A DNA stretch of 64,000 nt from Sphingosinithalassobacter tenebrarum (GTDB lineage: Bacteria; Pseudomonadota; Alphaproteobacteria; Sphingomonadales; Sphingomonadaceae). Both the position numbers and the translations under genes were made by a program. The stretch spans positions 1,891,001 through 1,955,000 of the forward strand of contig NZ_CP049109.1 in assembly GCF_011057975.1 (NCBI RefSeq), in the 5' to 3' direction. The notes below the pieces were generated by a model. It saw nothing but the letters and a program-made list of their open reading frames with translations, had not been told where the DNA came from and did not search any database. Below, piece after piece: positions 40,859 through 50,076 of the stretch; the first letter of the stretch is position 1, and each line of letters begins with the position of its first letter.

Positions 40859-43056
40859 TGGCGCGTGTTCCCAGCAAGCTGGTGCCCGGCGGGGCGTTCA
40901 AGGTGGTCGATGCCGATCAGGTGGGGGAGACATCCGACGCCAAAGTAATGACGGCTGCGGAGCGCAGCGATGTAGCCGCGCTGCCGGACAGCAGCTCTCA
41001 AAATCTATGGGATGATGCGCTTTTCGTGGCGCTCAAGGCAAAATATCCGACCGCCGCGACCACGATGTACCTGGATAACCCCAGCGTATCGCGCGCATTT
41101 GTGTACGGCGGGACGCCAGAGGTATCGTGGGATGACACCCTTTCCGCCTTTGGTAATTCGGCGGTCAAGACTGAAGCCGGCAACACTATAGATATCACCG
41201 CACAGCTTTCGGATCTTGCGCTGGAAGTCGGAAAGGCACATGCCATATCGGTGCAGTTGTGGGTCGAGTCTGGCACGACCGTAAGTGTCTATGCGCAATC
41301 GCGCACATCGTCATCTCCGCAGACGAGCACTGCCACCACCGCCGTTGTGGGAAATGACGCCGCCCAGGAAATAAGCCTCGGGGCGCTGACCCCCAATGGC
41401 AGCACTGACCGGCTGCTGATCCGCACCACCCGGAGCGCCGGCAGCGGTGCGTTTGCGGTTTGCGCAGCAGGGGTGTTCTCCGGCACGCTGGCGCGACCGA
41501 TCACTGAGGACAGTTGCTCGAAATCATCGGCGCGCGCGCTGGCGCTCGACGTCGCCGATCATGAAACGCGGCTGGACGCGGCAGAGCCTGCGATCGCGGA
41601 AAATACCGCATCATCGGCCCTCGCGAACATGCGGCTTAACGCATGGGCTGCCGGAGATATTACGCAGGTAGAAGACAGTTACCTCGACAGGTCCGGCGCT
41701 GCGCAGAGCGCGTCAAGCTATCGCTATGCCACCGCTCCGATCCCGGACGGTGCTACGCGTGTTCGCATCGGCACTGATTTCCACGGCGCCTTGTCGTCGG
41801 TCCAGCTGATCAGCTGGTATTCGGACACCGGGGCATCAAGCTATCTTTCCCGCGTCGATGGCGAGGCCGGGGCGAATTACAGGGATGAGGTTTTCGAAAT
41901 CCCGGCCAGTGCCCGGTCCATTGGTGTGGACGGGTATAACACCCATGACATTGAAATCGAGTTCCTGACCGACGCGCCACTTTCGACGGCCGCCGATGTT
42001 GCCGAAATCCGGGACGGGATTTCGAGCATGGTTACACAGACCCCTAAGATTGCCGCAGATGGCTATTACATCGCGGCAGGCGGTGACATTCAGACCGTCG
42101 GCGCATCCGACCGATATGCCTTTTTCGACATCGGTGGCGGTGAGACTTTTACAGTTTCGACCGATATCGGCCCTGCAGAGGGCTATTACGCCATCCACTA
42201 TTATGACGCGGCCGGAGACCAGATCAGCGCCGCCGCGCAGGGCGTAAACGGCTCTGTGACGCAGACCGATCCTAACACCATCTATACAACGCCGACGAAC
42301 ACCACGCGCGTTGGCATTTCCGGCAGGACCAGCGCCCCGATCATTTTTAACAAAAAGGCAATCGGCAGGATACTCGTTGCGCAGAACGGTTTTTCCGGGC
42401 TGCATCTCGCTACATTCGGAGACAGCATCACGGGGCAGGGCCGGTGGCAACCCAAGGTCATTGAGGCATTGGAGTTTGGGACGCACACAAATTGCGGGGT
42501 CGGCGGCTCTACCGTTGGCACTGGCGGCGTTTCGTCGTTCGATCCAATGGTGCAGGATTCGCGCATAAACGCGATCCCGACTGGCGCTGATGTTATTCTT
42601 TTCATGGGTGGAACCAACGACATGGGGCAGTCGGAGCCGCTTGGCTCTATAACCCCCATTGCGGCCACAAGTTTTGACACTAGTACCTACTACGGCGCTC
42701 TGGAAACTGTTGCCACAAAGCTGCTCGCACGCTTCAGCTCGGGCCAATTGATTGTGTGGATGACCCCGCCACTTGGCCGCTGGGATGCCCGCACGAGCTG
42801 GGTTGATCCTTATACCAACGCCGAAGGTCTGCGGATCGAGGATTATTGCGCAGCCCTGACCGCAGTGGCCTATAAATACGGGTTCCCGGTGATCGACCTG
42901 CGTGGGCGCTTGGGGTGGAACACTCTGAATCTCGACGATTACCTCGACGCTGAGGGCAACGTCCTGCACCCCTCCGAGGCGGTCGGTGGGCCGCGCATGG
43001 GGGCACTCATTCCCGACGAACTAATAAACCTGGCGCGCACCGCTGCGCTGATTTGA
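40858..43056 (+). CDS. tail spike/fibre with SGNH-hydrolase domain
   Basis: A 732-residue protein. Residues 1-480 are beta-rich fibre-like; residues ~515-725 form an SGNH/GDSL hydrolase: GDSITGQ with Ser523, a Gly block CGVGGS, GGTNDMG with Asn587, and NVLHPS with His704. The Asp that normally precedes the His by three residues (DxxH) is Asn701 here. Such domains de-acetylate or cut esters on surface polysaccharide during adsorption. The DNA here is a little less GC-rich and has mixed codon use, as receptor-binding genes often do. Confidence 0.85.
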   Translation: MARVPSKLVPGGAFKVVDADQVGETSDAKVMTAAERSDVAALPDSSSQNLWDDALFVALKAKYPTAATTMYLDNPSVSRAFVYGGTPEVSWDDTLSAFGNSAVKTEAGNTIDITAQLSDLALEVGKAHAISVQLWVESGTTVSVYAQSRTSSSPQTSTATTAVVGNDAAQEISLGALTPNGSTDRLLIRTTRSAGSGAFAVCAAGVFSGTLARPITEDSCSKSSARALALDVADHETRLDAAEPAIAENTASSALANMRLNAWAAGDITQVEDSYLDRSGAAQSASSYRYATAPIPDGATRVRIGTDFHGALSSVQLISWYSDTGASSYLSRVDGEAGANYRDEVFEIPASARSIGVDGYNTHDIEIEFLTDAPLSTAADVAEIRDGISSMVTQTPKIAADGYYIAAGGDIQTVGASDRYAFFDIGGGETFTVSTDIGPAEGYYAIHYYDAAGDQISAAAQGVNGSVTQTDPNTIYTTPTNTTRVGISGRTSAPIIFNKKAIGRILVAQNGFSGLHLATFGDSITGQGRWQPKVIEALEFGTHTNCGVGGSTVGTGGVSSFDPMVQDSRINAIPTGADVILFMGGTNDMGQSEPLGSITPIAATSFDTSTYYGALETVATKLLARFSSGQLIVWMTPPLGRWDARTSWVDPYTNAEGLRIEDYCAALTAVAYKYGFPVIDLRGRLGWNTLNLDDYLDAEGNVLHPSEAVGGPRMGALIPDELINLARTAALI

Positions 43057-43067
43057 AGGAGCATAAA

Positions 43068-43355
43068 ATGACACTCGAAGACCACGTGACGAACGTTCAT
43101 TCGAAGATCGGCGCCGGGCACACCAACATGACGTTGCTTGGGGCAGCCATCGCATCGGCTGTTTCTAACGGCGCACCGGCATCGCTGCAAACGATGTTCG
43201 ACAATGCGGACGCGGCATGGTGGGCGGCGCATGACGCGGCGTCTGATATGCTGGGCGAATGCGGTGAAGACGCTGGCCTTTCGGCGACGTTCATTGCGTC
43301 GATGATGGCGCCGAAGAACCCGCCGCCCAATCCTCCTGAGCCGCCGTTCGGGTGA
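43068..43355 (+). CDS. small phage protein, unknown
   Basis: A 95-residue protein from ATG 43068 (AAGGAG 6-7 nt upstream). It contains 'SLQTMFDNADAAWWAAHDAASDMLGECGED' and a Pro-rich end (PKNPPPNPPEPPFG). It lies between the tail spike and the lysis genes. Function unknown. Confidence 0.65.
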   Translation: MTLEDHVTNVHSKIGAGHTNMTLLGAAIASAVSNGAPASLQTMFDNADAAWWAAHDAASDMLGECGEDAGLSATFIASMMAPKNPPPNPPEPPFG

Positions 43356-43834
43356 TCGGCATGACGCTCGATCCCGCCCGCCTTTTTGACGTCGGCATCA
43401 TGATTACCGGCGCAGCCGTGATCCCCGCCTTCTTTTTTGGGCGGGGCCACTGGATGCGGCACGCGCTGCTTCTGTACTGGGTTGCCTCGGCGGCGGTAAC
43501 GATGGCCGATGTCAGCAGGAGCACGCACGTCCTGACATATGCCACGATCAACATAGTCATTTTCGCCATCGGCCTGGTGAGGTTCACAACCGATCGCGCG
43601 AACCATCGTGCATGGCGGGTGGGTATCATCTCGCTAGCGACGATGCCCGCGCATCTGACATATTCGGCGACAATGGGCCAAGGAGATTGGGGGCTGTATG
43701 CGCTTTTCGTAAACGGATGCATGCTCGCACAGTGCATTGTCGCAGGGGGGTGGCTCGATGGGATGGGGCAGCGCGTTAGCAGTTTCCGCCGTCGGTTTCG
43801 CGGCGTTCGTCGCATGGGCGATCGGGGCCGATAG
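43352..43834 (+). CDS. membrane protein, unknown (near lysis genes)
   Basis: A 160-residue protein from GTG 43352 or ATG 43361, with about four hydrophobic segments (IMITGAAVIPAFFFG; HALLLYWVASAAVTMA; TINIVIFAIGLV; YALFVNGCMLAQCIV) and a basic C-terminus. It lies directly before a holin-like gene. Possibly a lysis-related membrane protein. Confidence 0.65.
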   Translation: MIGMTLDPARLFDVGIMITGAAVIPAFFFGRGHWMRHALLLYWVASAAVTMADVSRSTHVLTYATINIVIFAIGLVRFTTDRANHRAWRVGIISLATMPAHLTYSATMGQGDWGLYALFVNGCMLAQCIVAGGWLDGMGQRVSSFRRRFRGVRRMGDRGR

Positions 43835-44182
43835 ATGGATACGCCTCCTGTCCATCCTGCGTGGTTTGCTAACGCGAAAATAGCTGTTGCGGGAGCGTGC
43901 GGTGCGGTGGTGCTGCTCTATTTCCGCCCTGAGACGTCGTTCGTTCGGACCATGTGGCTGGTTTTCTGCGGCGCGGTCTGCGCGTTCTACTTCACGCCGT
44001 TCGCGATCAAGGTACTCATGGCGATGCCGTGGATTTCCCGGTTTTTCGTCGGCGACGCGAACGACGCCGGACTTGTCGGGATGCTGATCGGCTTCCTCGG
44101 CATGACGATCGCCAAGAGCGTGCTGCGCGCCGTCGAAAGCTTCGACCTTGGCGAATGGCTCAAGAAGAGGTTCACGAAATGA
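43835..44182 (+). CDS. holin-like membrane protein
   Basis: A 115-residue protein with three hydrophobic segments (AVAGACGAVVLLYF; MWLVFCGAVCAFYFTPFAIKVL; GLVGMLIGFLGMTIAKSVL) and a charged C-terminus (EWLKKRFTK). It is placed just before the endolysin gene with ATGA overlap. It fits a class I-type holin that times lysis. Confidence 0.7.
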   Translation: MDTPPVHPAWFANAKIAVAGACGAVVLLYFRPETSFVRTMWLVFCGAVCAFYFTPFAIKVLMAMPWISRFFVGDANDAGLVGMLIGFLGMTIAKSVLRAVESFDLGEWLKKRFTK

Positions 44183-44724
44183 GCATCGAAAGCATGATCG
44201 AAGCCACCATCGGAAAGGAAGGGCGCTACAGCGATCACCCCTCCGATCGCGGCGGCAAGACAATGTGGGGCATCATCGAGCGCGTCGCGCGCAAGCATGG
44301 CTATCGCGGCGACATGCGTGAACTTCCCCGAGACACCGCCGTCGCGATCTACCGGCAGGAATATGCCATCGAACCGGGCTTTGCAGCAGTGGCCCGAATC
44401 AGCCCGGTGATCGGCGAAGAACTGTTCGACACGGGCGTAAATATGGGGCCGTCGGTCCCTGCGCTCTGGTTTCAGCAGTGGTTGAACGCGCTTAACCGGC
44501 GGGGTCGCGACTATCCCGACATTGCTGAGGATGGCGACATCGGCCCGGTCACGCTGGCGGCATACCGCGCCTTCATCGGCAAGCGTGGCAGGGGCGGGGA
44601 GTCGGTCATGCTCAAGGGGCTGAACTGCTCTCAGGGCGCGCGGTATCTCGACCTTGCGCGCAATCGCCAGCCCAATGAGGACTTCGTGTTCGGCTGGCTT
44701 GCCAACCGAGTGGGGGTTGCGTGA
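44179..44724 (+). CDS. endolysin, glycoside hydrolase family 108
   Basis: A 181-residue protein. 'KEGRYSDHPSDRGGKTMWGI' at residues 13-32 is the family signature, with catalytic Glu14, followed by 'LFDTGVNMGPSVPALWFQQWLNAL' and the C-terminal peptidoglycan-binding-like part with 'EDGDIGPVTLAAY'. It cuts glycan strands to free progeny. There is no signal peptide, so it depends on the holin. Confidence 0.9.
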   Translation: MSIESMIEATIGKEGRYSDHPSDRGGKTMWGIIERVARKHGYRGDMRELPRDTAVAIYRQEYAIEPGFAAVARISPVIGEELFDTGVNMGPSVPALWFQQWLNALNRRGRDYPDIAEDGDIGPVTLAAYRAFIGKRGRGGESVMLKGLNCSQGARYLDLARNRQPNEDFVFGWLANRVGVA

Positions 44725-45035
44725 CCGACAATCATCCCGAGGGCAATGCGCAGCATCCGGTTTGGGAAACCGAGGGCGTGCCGGGATGGCAGGCGGCGCT
44801 GATCCGGCTCGCGCGGCCGGCGCTGCTGTGGGCGCTGGGGATCGTCACGATGGGGCTGGGCGCGCTGCTGGTCGGCATTGTCGAAGCAATCGTTCCGGGG
44901 CGCGGCATCGCGATGGCGAAGGCGATGGCCGCGCTGCTGCGGGCCTATCCCGGCTATCTCTATCTGCTGGTCGCGTTCCTGTTTGGCGGGCAGGCGCTGG
45001 CGAGCGTCATCAAGGCATGGAAGGGCACGGCATGA
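44721..45035 (+). CDS. membrane protein, possible second holin
   Basis: A 104-residue protein from GTG 44721 (GTGA overlap). It has hydrophobic segments at about residues 36-58 (LLWALGIVTMGLGALLVGIVEAIV) and 76-95 (YPGYLYLLVAFLFGGQALASVI). It resembles the '3TM holin' type found beside lysis genes in alphaproteobacterial phages. Either this or the protein at 43835 may be the main holin. Confidence 0.65.
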   Translation: MTDNHPEGNAQHPVWETEGVPGWQAALIRLARPALLWALGIVTMGLGALLVGIVEAIVPGRGIAMAKAMAALLRAYPGYLYLLVAFLFGGQALASVIKAWKGTA

Positions 45036-45352
45036 GCTGGCTTGCAGCAAAGGGCGCGCTGGGGCTGGCGCGCGGGGCGTGGATCGCGATCGTCGCGGCG
45101 CTGATCGCGGCGGCGGTGCTGATCGCCGCCGCATGGTTCGACAGCGCGCTGGATCGCGCGGCCGATGCCGGCGCGACCGAAGCGGCGCGCGCGGGCGGAC
45201 AGAAGACCCTCGAGCAACTTGGAAAGGCGAACGATGCGGAAGATGATTTGCGCCGCGGCGGCGAGCGCAGTGCTGAGCGGTACGCTGAGTGCATGCGGTG
45301 GGCACGAACGCCCGCGAATTGCGAGCGATATCGCCCCGACCCCGGACCTTAG
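45032..45352 (+). CDS. Rz-like inner-membrane spanin
   Basis: A 106-residue protein: one N-terminal membrane helix (AWIAIVAALIAAAVLIAAAWF, about residues 17-37) and a periplasmic helical, charged part. The next gene starts inside it in another frame and encodes a small lipoprotein, the classic Rz/Rz1 arrangement. The pair joins inner and outer membranes in the last step of lysis. Confidence 0.75.
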   Translation: MSWLAAKGALGLARGAWIAIVAALIAAAVLIAAAWFDSALDRAADAGATEAARAGGQKTLEQLGKANDAEDDLRRGGERSAERYAECMRWARTPANCERYRPDPGP

Positions 45353-45506
45353 CAGCTGGTGCCAGGGCGACCGCTATTTGAGCATGAACCCCGCGCCCGC
45401 CGCCGGTGCCGACGATCCGGGCAATTTGTTCGACAGCGACGCCACCGTGACCGAGATTTTCACGCACAATGCGCGGCTTCGCGCGGCCTGCCCGGATACG
45501 GAGTAG
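45234..45506 (+). CDS. Rz1-like outer-membrane spanin lipoprotein
   Basis: A 90-residue protein from ATG 45234, 119 bp of which lie within the Rz-like gene in the +1 frame. It has a signal peptide with lipobox: MRKMICAAAASAVLSGTLSAC, Cys at residue 21, followed by a Pro-containing mature part. Longer than lambda Rz1, but the nested position and lipobox support the call. Confidence 0.75.
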   Translation: MRKMICAAAASAVLSGTLSACGGHERPRIASDIAPTPDLSSWCQGDRYLSMNPAPAAGADDPGNLFDSDATVTEIFTHNARLRAACPDTE

Positions 45507-45565
45507 TTTACACGGCTTTCGCAAGCCATTGATTTCATTATGCCAAAAATGACTGTGGTTTACGC
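45506..45565 (+). promoter_or_regulatory. putative integrase arm-type sites (right)
   Basis: GTTTACAC at 45506-45513, identical to the two left sites, and GGTTTACGC at 45557-45565. Both lie between the last phage gene and attR, where the second arm of attP would be. Confidence 0.45.
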
Positions 45566-45594
45566 GTAACAGTTTGATTTCTTGGGTTTATTCG

Positions 45595-45646
<52 letters not shown>

Positions 45647-45661
45647 CTTCGACGGATGTGA

Positions 45662-45708
45662 AACAGGCCGCGAAAGCGGCGCCGGGCGGCGGGCTTTCGC
45701 GGCCTGTT
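45662..45708. terminator. terminator hairpin
   Basis: AACAGGCCGCGAAAGC and its perfect reverse complement form a 16-bp stem around a 15-nt loop. It lies just after the leftward lipoprotein gene at 45730. On the minus strand it is followed by a short TTT. Confidence 0.7.
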
Positions 45709-45729
45709 CGCGTCTGTGATCGCAGGCGA

Positions 45730-46008
45730 TCAGTCGTTGGCTTCTTCCTGAAGCTCGCTGCCGGCCTCGTTCATGCCGTTGTCGATCGCCGCACCGGTTT
45801 CATCGACACCTTCGTCGATCGCCGCACCGGCGTCGTCGAACGCCTCACCCGCTTCACCGGCCGCGCCTTCGGTCGTGGTTTCGATGTCCTGGCCCACGGC
45901 GTCGGCCGCCTGTTCGGTCTGCTCCTGCGCATTTTCGCTGCAGGCGGCCAGGCCGGTCATCGATACGGCGGCGGCGATCGGAAGCAACATGGTGCGTTTC
46001 ATCAGCAT
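45730..46008 (-). CDS. small lipoprotein
   Basis: A 92-residue protein with signal peptide and lipobox (MTGLAAC, Cys at about residue 23). The mature part is acidic with repeated Ala-Glu-Asp units (DAVGQDIETTTEGAAGEAGEAFDDAGAAIDEGVDETGAAID), probably a helical or coiled stalk. It resembles small stress-related entericidin/YtxH-like lipoproteins only in general style. It is the first host gene after the prophage. Confidence 0.75.
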   Translation of the reverse strand: MLMKRTMLLPIAAAVSMTGLAACSENAQEQTEQAADAVGQDIETTTEGAAGEAGEAFDDAGAAIDEGVDETGAAIDNGMNEAGSELQEEAND

Positions 46009-46052
46009 TCCCTCTGTTTGGTGAACGTTCGATGGCCAACGCCCGGCACGGC

Positions 46053-47105
46053 TCAGGGTTCCACGGCAGCCAGAATCGCGCGCCAGTCTATCAGCTTGAA
46101 ATTCTGGGATTGTCCTTCGTTGTCGTCGTCCTGCGTGACAACCAGACCGCGGGGGAAGGGGCCCGCCGCGCCGCCCAGCGCATCGATGCCGTCGGTTCCG
46201 CTGACGCCGTCAACGCCATTAGCCGCAACAACGCGAAAGCGGTTCAGATAGACCGGCGTTTCGCCGTCCAGCCGCCATACGGCGAAGGCGCTGTCGCCCT
46301 GGCTCGACACCAGCAGATAGCGCGTGTCGCCATCGACCAGCACCGTCACGCCCTCGACATCGGTGATCAGCTTGTCGCCTTCGGTCGGTTCGATCAGCGT
46401 GCGATTCGCCGTGTCACCCAGCCGGTAGCGCCACAGCCCGACTTCCTCCTCGCCGATATAGAGGTCGCCCGCAGCCTCATCGATCGCGCAGCCTTCGGAT
46501 TGCGATCCGACGGCGAATCGATCGATTTCGGTACCGCCCATTTCGGTGCCGCTGCCGGTCAGCGCATAGATGCGCACGTCACCATCCTTGGCGACCAGCA
46601 CTGCAATGATCTTGCCGTCCCACATGCCCATGCAGAAGCCATAGGGTTCGACGACGTCGGAGGCGATGAATCCGGCGGGGAAGACTTCGCCCGATCCGGC
46701 GTAGCGATAGAGCGCAACGCCCATCCGCCCGCGATCCGACGCGGCGGCGACGAACCCCGCGCCATCGGGCACCAGATCGACATTGTTTAGCAGCCCGTCG
46801 GGCAGGAACTGAAGCGAATTCCCGTCCATCCCATAGACATAGAGACCCGCCTTCTTGTCGGTTCCCAGGATCAGCGCGTCGACCGGATTGCCCTGGAAGC
46901 TTGCGTCTGCGGCTTCGGGTGCAGCCCAGATCGCGGGATCATCGGCTGCGTCCTGCGTTGGATCCGAACCAACGGGCGTGGTTTCTCCCGATACGGGAAC
47001 CTCGACCGCCGGCAGGATCGTCGCCGGACGCTCGCTGCCCGCGCATCCCGCCAGCAGGAACATCGCCAGACCTGTTGCATGGCTGCATCGTAACGCAAGT
47101 GTCAT
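46053..47105 (-). CDS. phy: 3-phytase, beta-propeller type
   Basis: A 350-residue protein from ATG 47105 with a lipoprotein-like signal (FLLAGC, Cys at about residue 21). Beta-propeller phytase features are clear: 'DAADDPAIW', 'LGTDKKAGLYVYGMDG', 'NNVDL', 'RMGVALYRY', 'SEGCAIDEAAGDLYIGEEEVGLWRY', 'ITDVEGVTV' and 'SSQGDSAFAVW', carrying the Ca2+- and phosphate-binding acidic and basic residues. It removes phosphate from phytate outside or at the outer membrane. It is divergent from a TonB-dependent receptor gene, a pairing known in sphingomonads and related bacteria for phosphate supply. Confidence 0.93.
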   Translation of the reverse strand: MTLALRCSHATGLAMFLLAGCAGSERPATILPAVEVPVSGETTPVGSDPTQDAADDPAIWAAPEAADASFQGNPVDALILGTDKKAGLYVYGMDGNSLQFLPDGLLNNVDLVPDGAGFVAAASDRGRMGVALYRYAGSGEVFPAGFIASDVVEPYGFCMGMWDGKIIAVLVAKDGDVRIYALTGSGTEMGGTEIDRFAVGSQSEGCAIDEAAGDLYIGEEEVGLWRYRLGDTANRTLIEPTEGDKLITDVEGVTVLVDGDTRYLLVSSQGDSAFAVWRLDGETPVYLNRFRVVAANGVDGVSGTDGIDALGGAAGPFPRGLVVTQDDDNEGQSQNFKLIDWRAILAAVEP

Positions 47106-47169
47106 AATTTCTTCATCCCCCGGAAACGGTCGACTGCGAAGCGCGCCGCACACATACAGGGGGAAGCAA

Positions 47170-50022
47170 ATGATCTCTAGTTTCGGAATTCGGTCGCGGC
47201 TGCTCGCCGGTGCGATGCTGCTGGCGACGCCGGCGGCGGCCTGGGCGAATGACGGCGCGAGCCCGGCGAACGACGTGACCGGCACGGTCACCGACGCCAG
47301 CGGCACCGCCGCGCTGCAGGGCGCCGAAGTCACCATTGTCGAGCTGGGCATCACCACCCAGGCCGATTCGCAGGGCCGGTTCAGCTTCGGCGACGTTGCG
47401 CCGGGCACCTATACGCTGCGCGCGCGCTATCAGGGCTCGCCCGTCTATGAGGCGCGGATCACCGTCCCCGAGACCGGTGTGCTCAACACCGATATCGTGA
47501 TGGGCGCCGACAGCGAGATTCTCGTCATCGGCCAGCAGGCCAATCTGTTCAGCGCGCTCCAGCGCAAGCGTGCCGCCGACGGCGTTTCCAGCGTCATCAC
47601 GCGCGACGCGATCGGCCAGTTTCCCGATCAGAACGTCGCCGAATCGCTGCGCCGCCTGCCGGGCGTCAACGTGCTCAACGATCAGGGCGAAGGGCGTTTC
47701 GTGTCGGTCCGCGGCCTCGATCCCGAGCTCAACAGCAGCTCGCTCAACGGTGTCCGCCTGCCGGCACCCGAATCGGACGTCCGCTCGGTCGCGCTCGACG
47801 TGATTTCGAGCGACATCATCGAATCGATCGAAGTGAAGAAGTCGCTGACGCCGGACATGGACGCCGACACGATCGGCGCCTCGATCGAGATCAACACCGT
47901 CAGCGCATTCGATCGCCGCCGCGACCTCTATTCGGTCAAGCTCGAAGGCAGTTACAACGACTATGCCAATGAAGTGAGCCCCAAGGGCAGCTTCGATTTC
48001 GCCACGCGCCTGACCGACAATTTCGGCGTCGCGGGTGGCATTTCCTATTATCGCCGCACCTTCGAAACCGACAATATCGAAGCCGACGACTGGGTCGAAG
48101 GGGATAATGGCGGCATCTACGCGCAGGAAGTCCAGTATCGTGATTATGACGTCGAGCGCGAACGCCTGAGCGCCTCGCTGGGGTTTGATGCGCGACTGAG
48201 CGACACCACCACGCTCTATCTGCGCGGCATTTACAGCCAGTTCGACGATCAGGAATATCGCCGTCGCACGACCTTCGACCTCGGCGATTTCGATGCGGCG
48301 AGCAGCATCACCGCCAATGGCGTGACGTTCAGCGACAATGATGAGGAATTCACGGTCGAGCGCGACATCAAGGATCGTTGGGAATCGCAGAAGATCCGCT
48401 CGATCGTCTTCGGCGGCGAAACCGACACCGATGGCTGGCACGCCGAATATTCGGCAAGCTGGGCCAAATCGTCCGAGCGTGAAGACGGTTCGCTCGATCC
48501 CACCCAGTTCGAGCGCGATTTCGATGGCGACGGCCTAACCATCGCATTCGACTATTCGGATCCGATGCGCCCGATCTTCACCGCGAGCGGCAACACCGCC
48601 GATTTCCTCGATCCGGCCGGCTATGAGCTCAACGACATCGAATATGTCGCGCTCTCCGACGCGCAGGACGAGGAATATGCGGCGCGTTTCGATCTCGGCC
48701 GCAGCTTCTATACCGGGGGCGGAGAAGTGACCGTGCAGGGCGGCTTCAAGGGCCGCTGGCGGACCAAGGAATATAACAAGACGGTCGCATTCTACGAAAA
48801 CGACGCGATGACGCTCGCCGATGCGCTGGGCACCCAGACCTATCGTATCCAGGATATCGGTCCGGTCGGCAGCTACACCGGATCGCGCGACTATTTCTTC
48901 GACAATTTCGGTGATTTCGAGCTGCAGGATATCGACAGCGTCTTCGATTCGGCGGTCGAGGATTACCGCGTCGACGAGGACGTGATGGCCGGATACCTGC
49001 TCGCGCGCTACGACAGCACCTTCCTGCGCGTGATCGGCGGTGTTCGCTATGAGCACACGTCGAACTACATCCGCGGCAACATTGTCGAGCTGTACGAAGA
49101 AGACGCGACGCTGCCCGACGGCTCGATCGCGAGCGACGATACCGTCGTGATCGGCCAGCGCGAATATGATCGCGATTATGGCGACTGGCTGCCCAGCCTC
49201 ACCATCCGCTGGGAAGCCACCGACGGCCTGATCCTGCGCGCCGCCGGTTCGCGCAGCCTGGTCCGCCCGAAACTGTCCAAGCTCGCGCCGCGCTTCGCGG
49301 TCGAAGTCAATGACGATGACGAGCGCGAAGGCGAATTCGGCAACCCCGATCTGGTGCCGTACAAGGCGTGGAATCTCGACCTGTCCGCCGAATATTATTT
49401 CAGCCAGACGGGCGGCATCAGCGCCGGCTTCTTCTACAAGGACGTCTCGAACTTCATCGTCGACGTCAATTACGATACGCCGGGCAGCTATCTGGGCCTG
49501 GCTTATGACGAAGCGACGATTCCGCTCAACGGCGACAGCGGCGAAATCTACGGGTTCGAATTCAGCTATAGCCAGGTCTACAGCTTCCTGCCCGCGCCGT
49601 TCGACGGGCTGCTGACCCAGATCAACTACACCTACACCGATGCGACCGGCACGGTGCCGACCGACGGCGACATCACCGATCCGCGCGAGATCATGCTGCC
49701 GTCCTCGTCGAAGCACACCTTCAACGCGGTGATCGGTTATGAAAAGGGTCCGGTGTCGCTGCGGCTTTCGGGCACCTATCGTGACCGCTATCTCGACGAA
49801 CTGGGCGATGAGGCGGAAACCGACCGGTATGTTGACGATCACTTCCAGCTCGACCTTACCGGCAAGGTCTGGGTGACGGACAACATCCAGCTCTTCGGCG
49901 AATGGATCAACATCACCGACGCCGAATATTTCGCCTATCAGAACTTCATGGGCGGCCAGCGGCTGCTGCAGTTCGAGCAGTACGGCTCGACCGTGAAGTT
50001 CGGTACCCGGATCAAGTTCTGA
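47170..50022 (+). CDS. TonB-dependent receptor, probably for phytate products
   Basis: A 950-residue protein from ATG 47170 (GGGGGAAG upstream). It has a signal peptide (AGAMLLATPAAAWA), a carboxypeptidase-regulatory-like domain (GTVTDASGTAALQGAEVTI... YTLRARYQG), a plug (RLPGVNVLNDQGEGRFVSVRGLDPELNSSSLNGVR), and a 22-strand barrel ending in ...FGTRIKF with the terminal Phe needed for insertion. Its neighbour on the other strand is a phytase, so the substrate is likely inositol phosphates. The 64-bp gap between the genes holds divergent promoters. Confidence 0.9.
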   Translation: MISSFGIRSRLLAGAMLLATPAAAWANDGASPANDVTGTVTDASGTAALQGAEVTIVELGITTQADSQGRFSFGDVAPGTYTLRARYQGSPVYEARITVPETGVLNTDIVMGADSEILVIGQQANLFSALQRKRAADGVSSVITRDAIGQFPDQNVAESLRRLPGVNVLNDQGEGRFVSVRGLDPELNSSSLNGVRLPAPESDVRSVALDVISSDIIESIEVKKSLTPDMDADTIGASIEINTVSAFDRRRDLYSVKLEGSYNDYANEVSPKGSFDFATRLTDNFGVAGGISYYRRTFETDNIEADDWVEGDNGGIYAQEVQYRDYDVERERLSASLGFDARLSDTTTLYLRGIYSQFDDQEYRRRTTFDLGDFDAASSITANGVTFSDNDEEFTVERDIKDRWESQKIRSIVFGGETDTDGWHAEYSASWAKSSEREDGSLDPTQFERDFDGDGLTIAFDYSDPMRPIFTASGNTADFLDPAGYELNDIEYVALSDAQDEEYAARFDLGRSFYTGGGEVTVQGGFKGRWRTKEYNKTVAFYENDAMTLADALGTQTYRIQDIGPVGSYTGSRDYFFDNFGDFELQDIDSVFDSAVEDYRVDEDVMAGYLLARYDSTFLRVIGGVRYEHTSNYIRGNIVELYEEDATLPDGSIASDDTVVIGQREYDRDYGDWLPSLTIRWEATDGLILRAAGSRSLVRPKLSKLAPRFAVEVNDDDEREGEFGNPDLVPYKAWNLDLSAEYYFSQTGGISAGFFYKDVSNFIVDVNYDTPGSYLGLAYDEATIPLNGDSGEIYGFEFSYSQVYSFLPAPFDGLLTQINYTYTDATGTVPTDGDITDPREIMLPSSSKHTFNAVIGYEKGPVSLRLSGTYRDRYLDELGDEAETDRYVDDHFQLDLTGKVWVTDNIQLFGEWINITDAEYFAYQNFMGGQRLLQFEQYGSTVKFGTRIKF

Positions 50023-50076
50023 TCCCTCGTGCCGGGCCGTCGGGGGGCGGCCGGGTGCATGCCACGCCGTGGCCGG

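Noticed and set aside
47113..48441. A 442-codon leftward frame within the TonB-dependent receptor
   Set aside because: Antisense to a receptor gene with clear plug and barrel features; no ribosome site.
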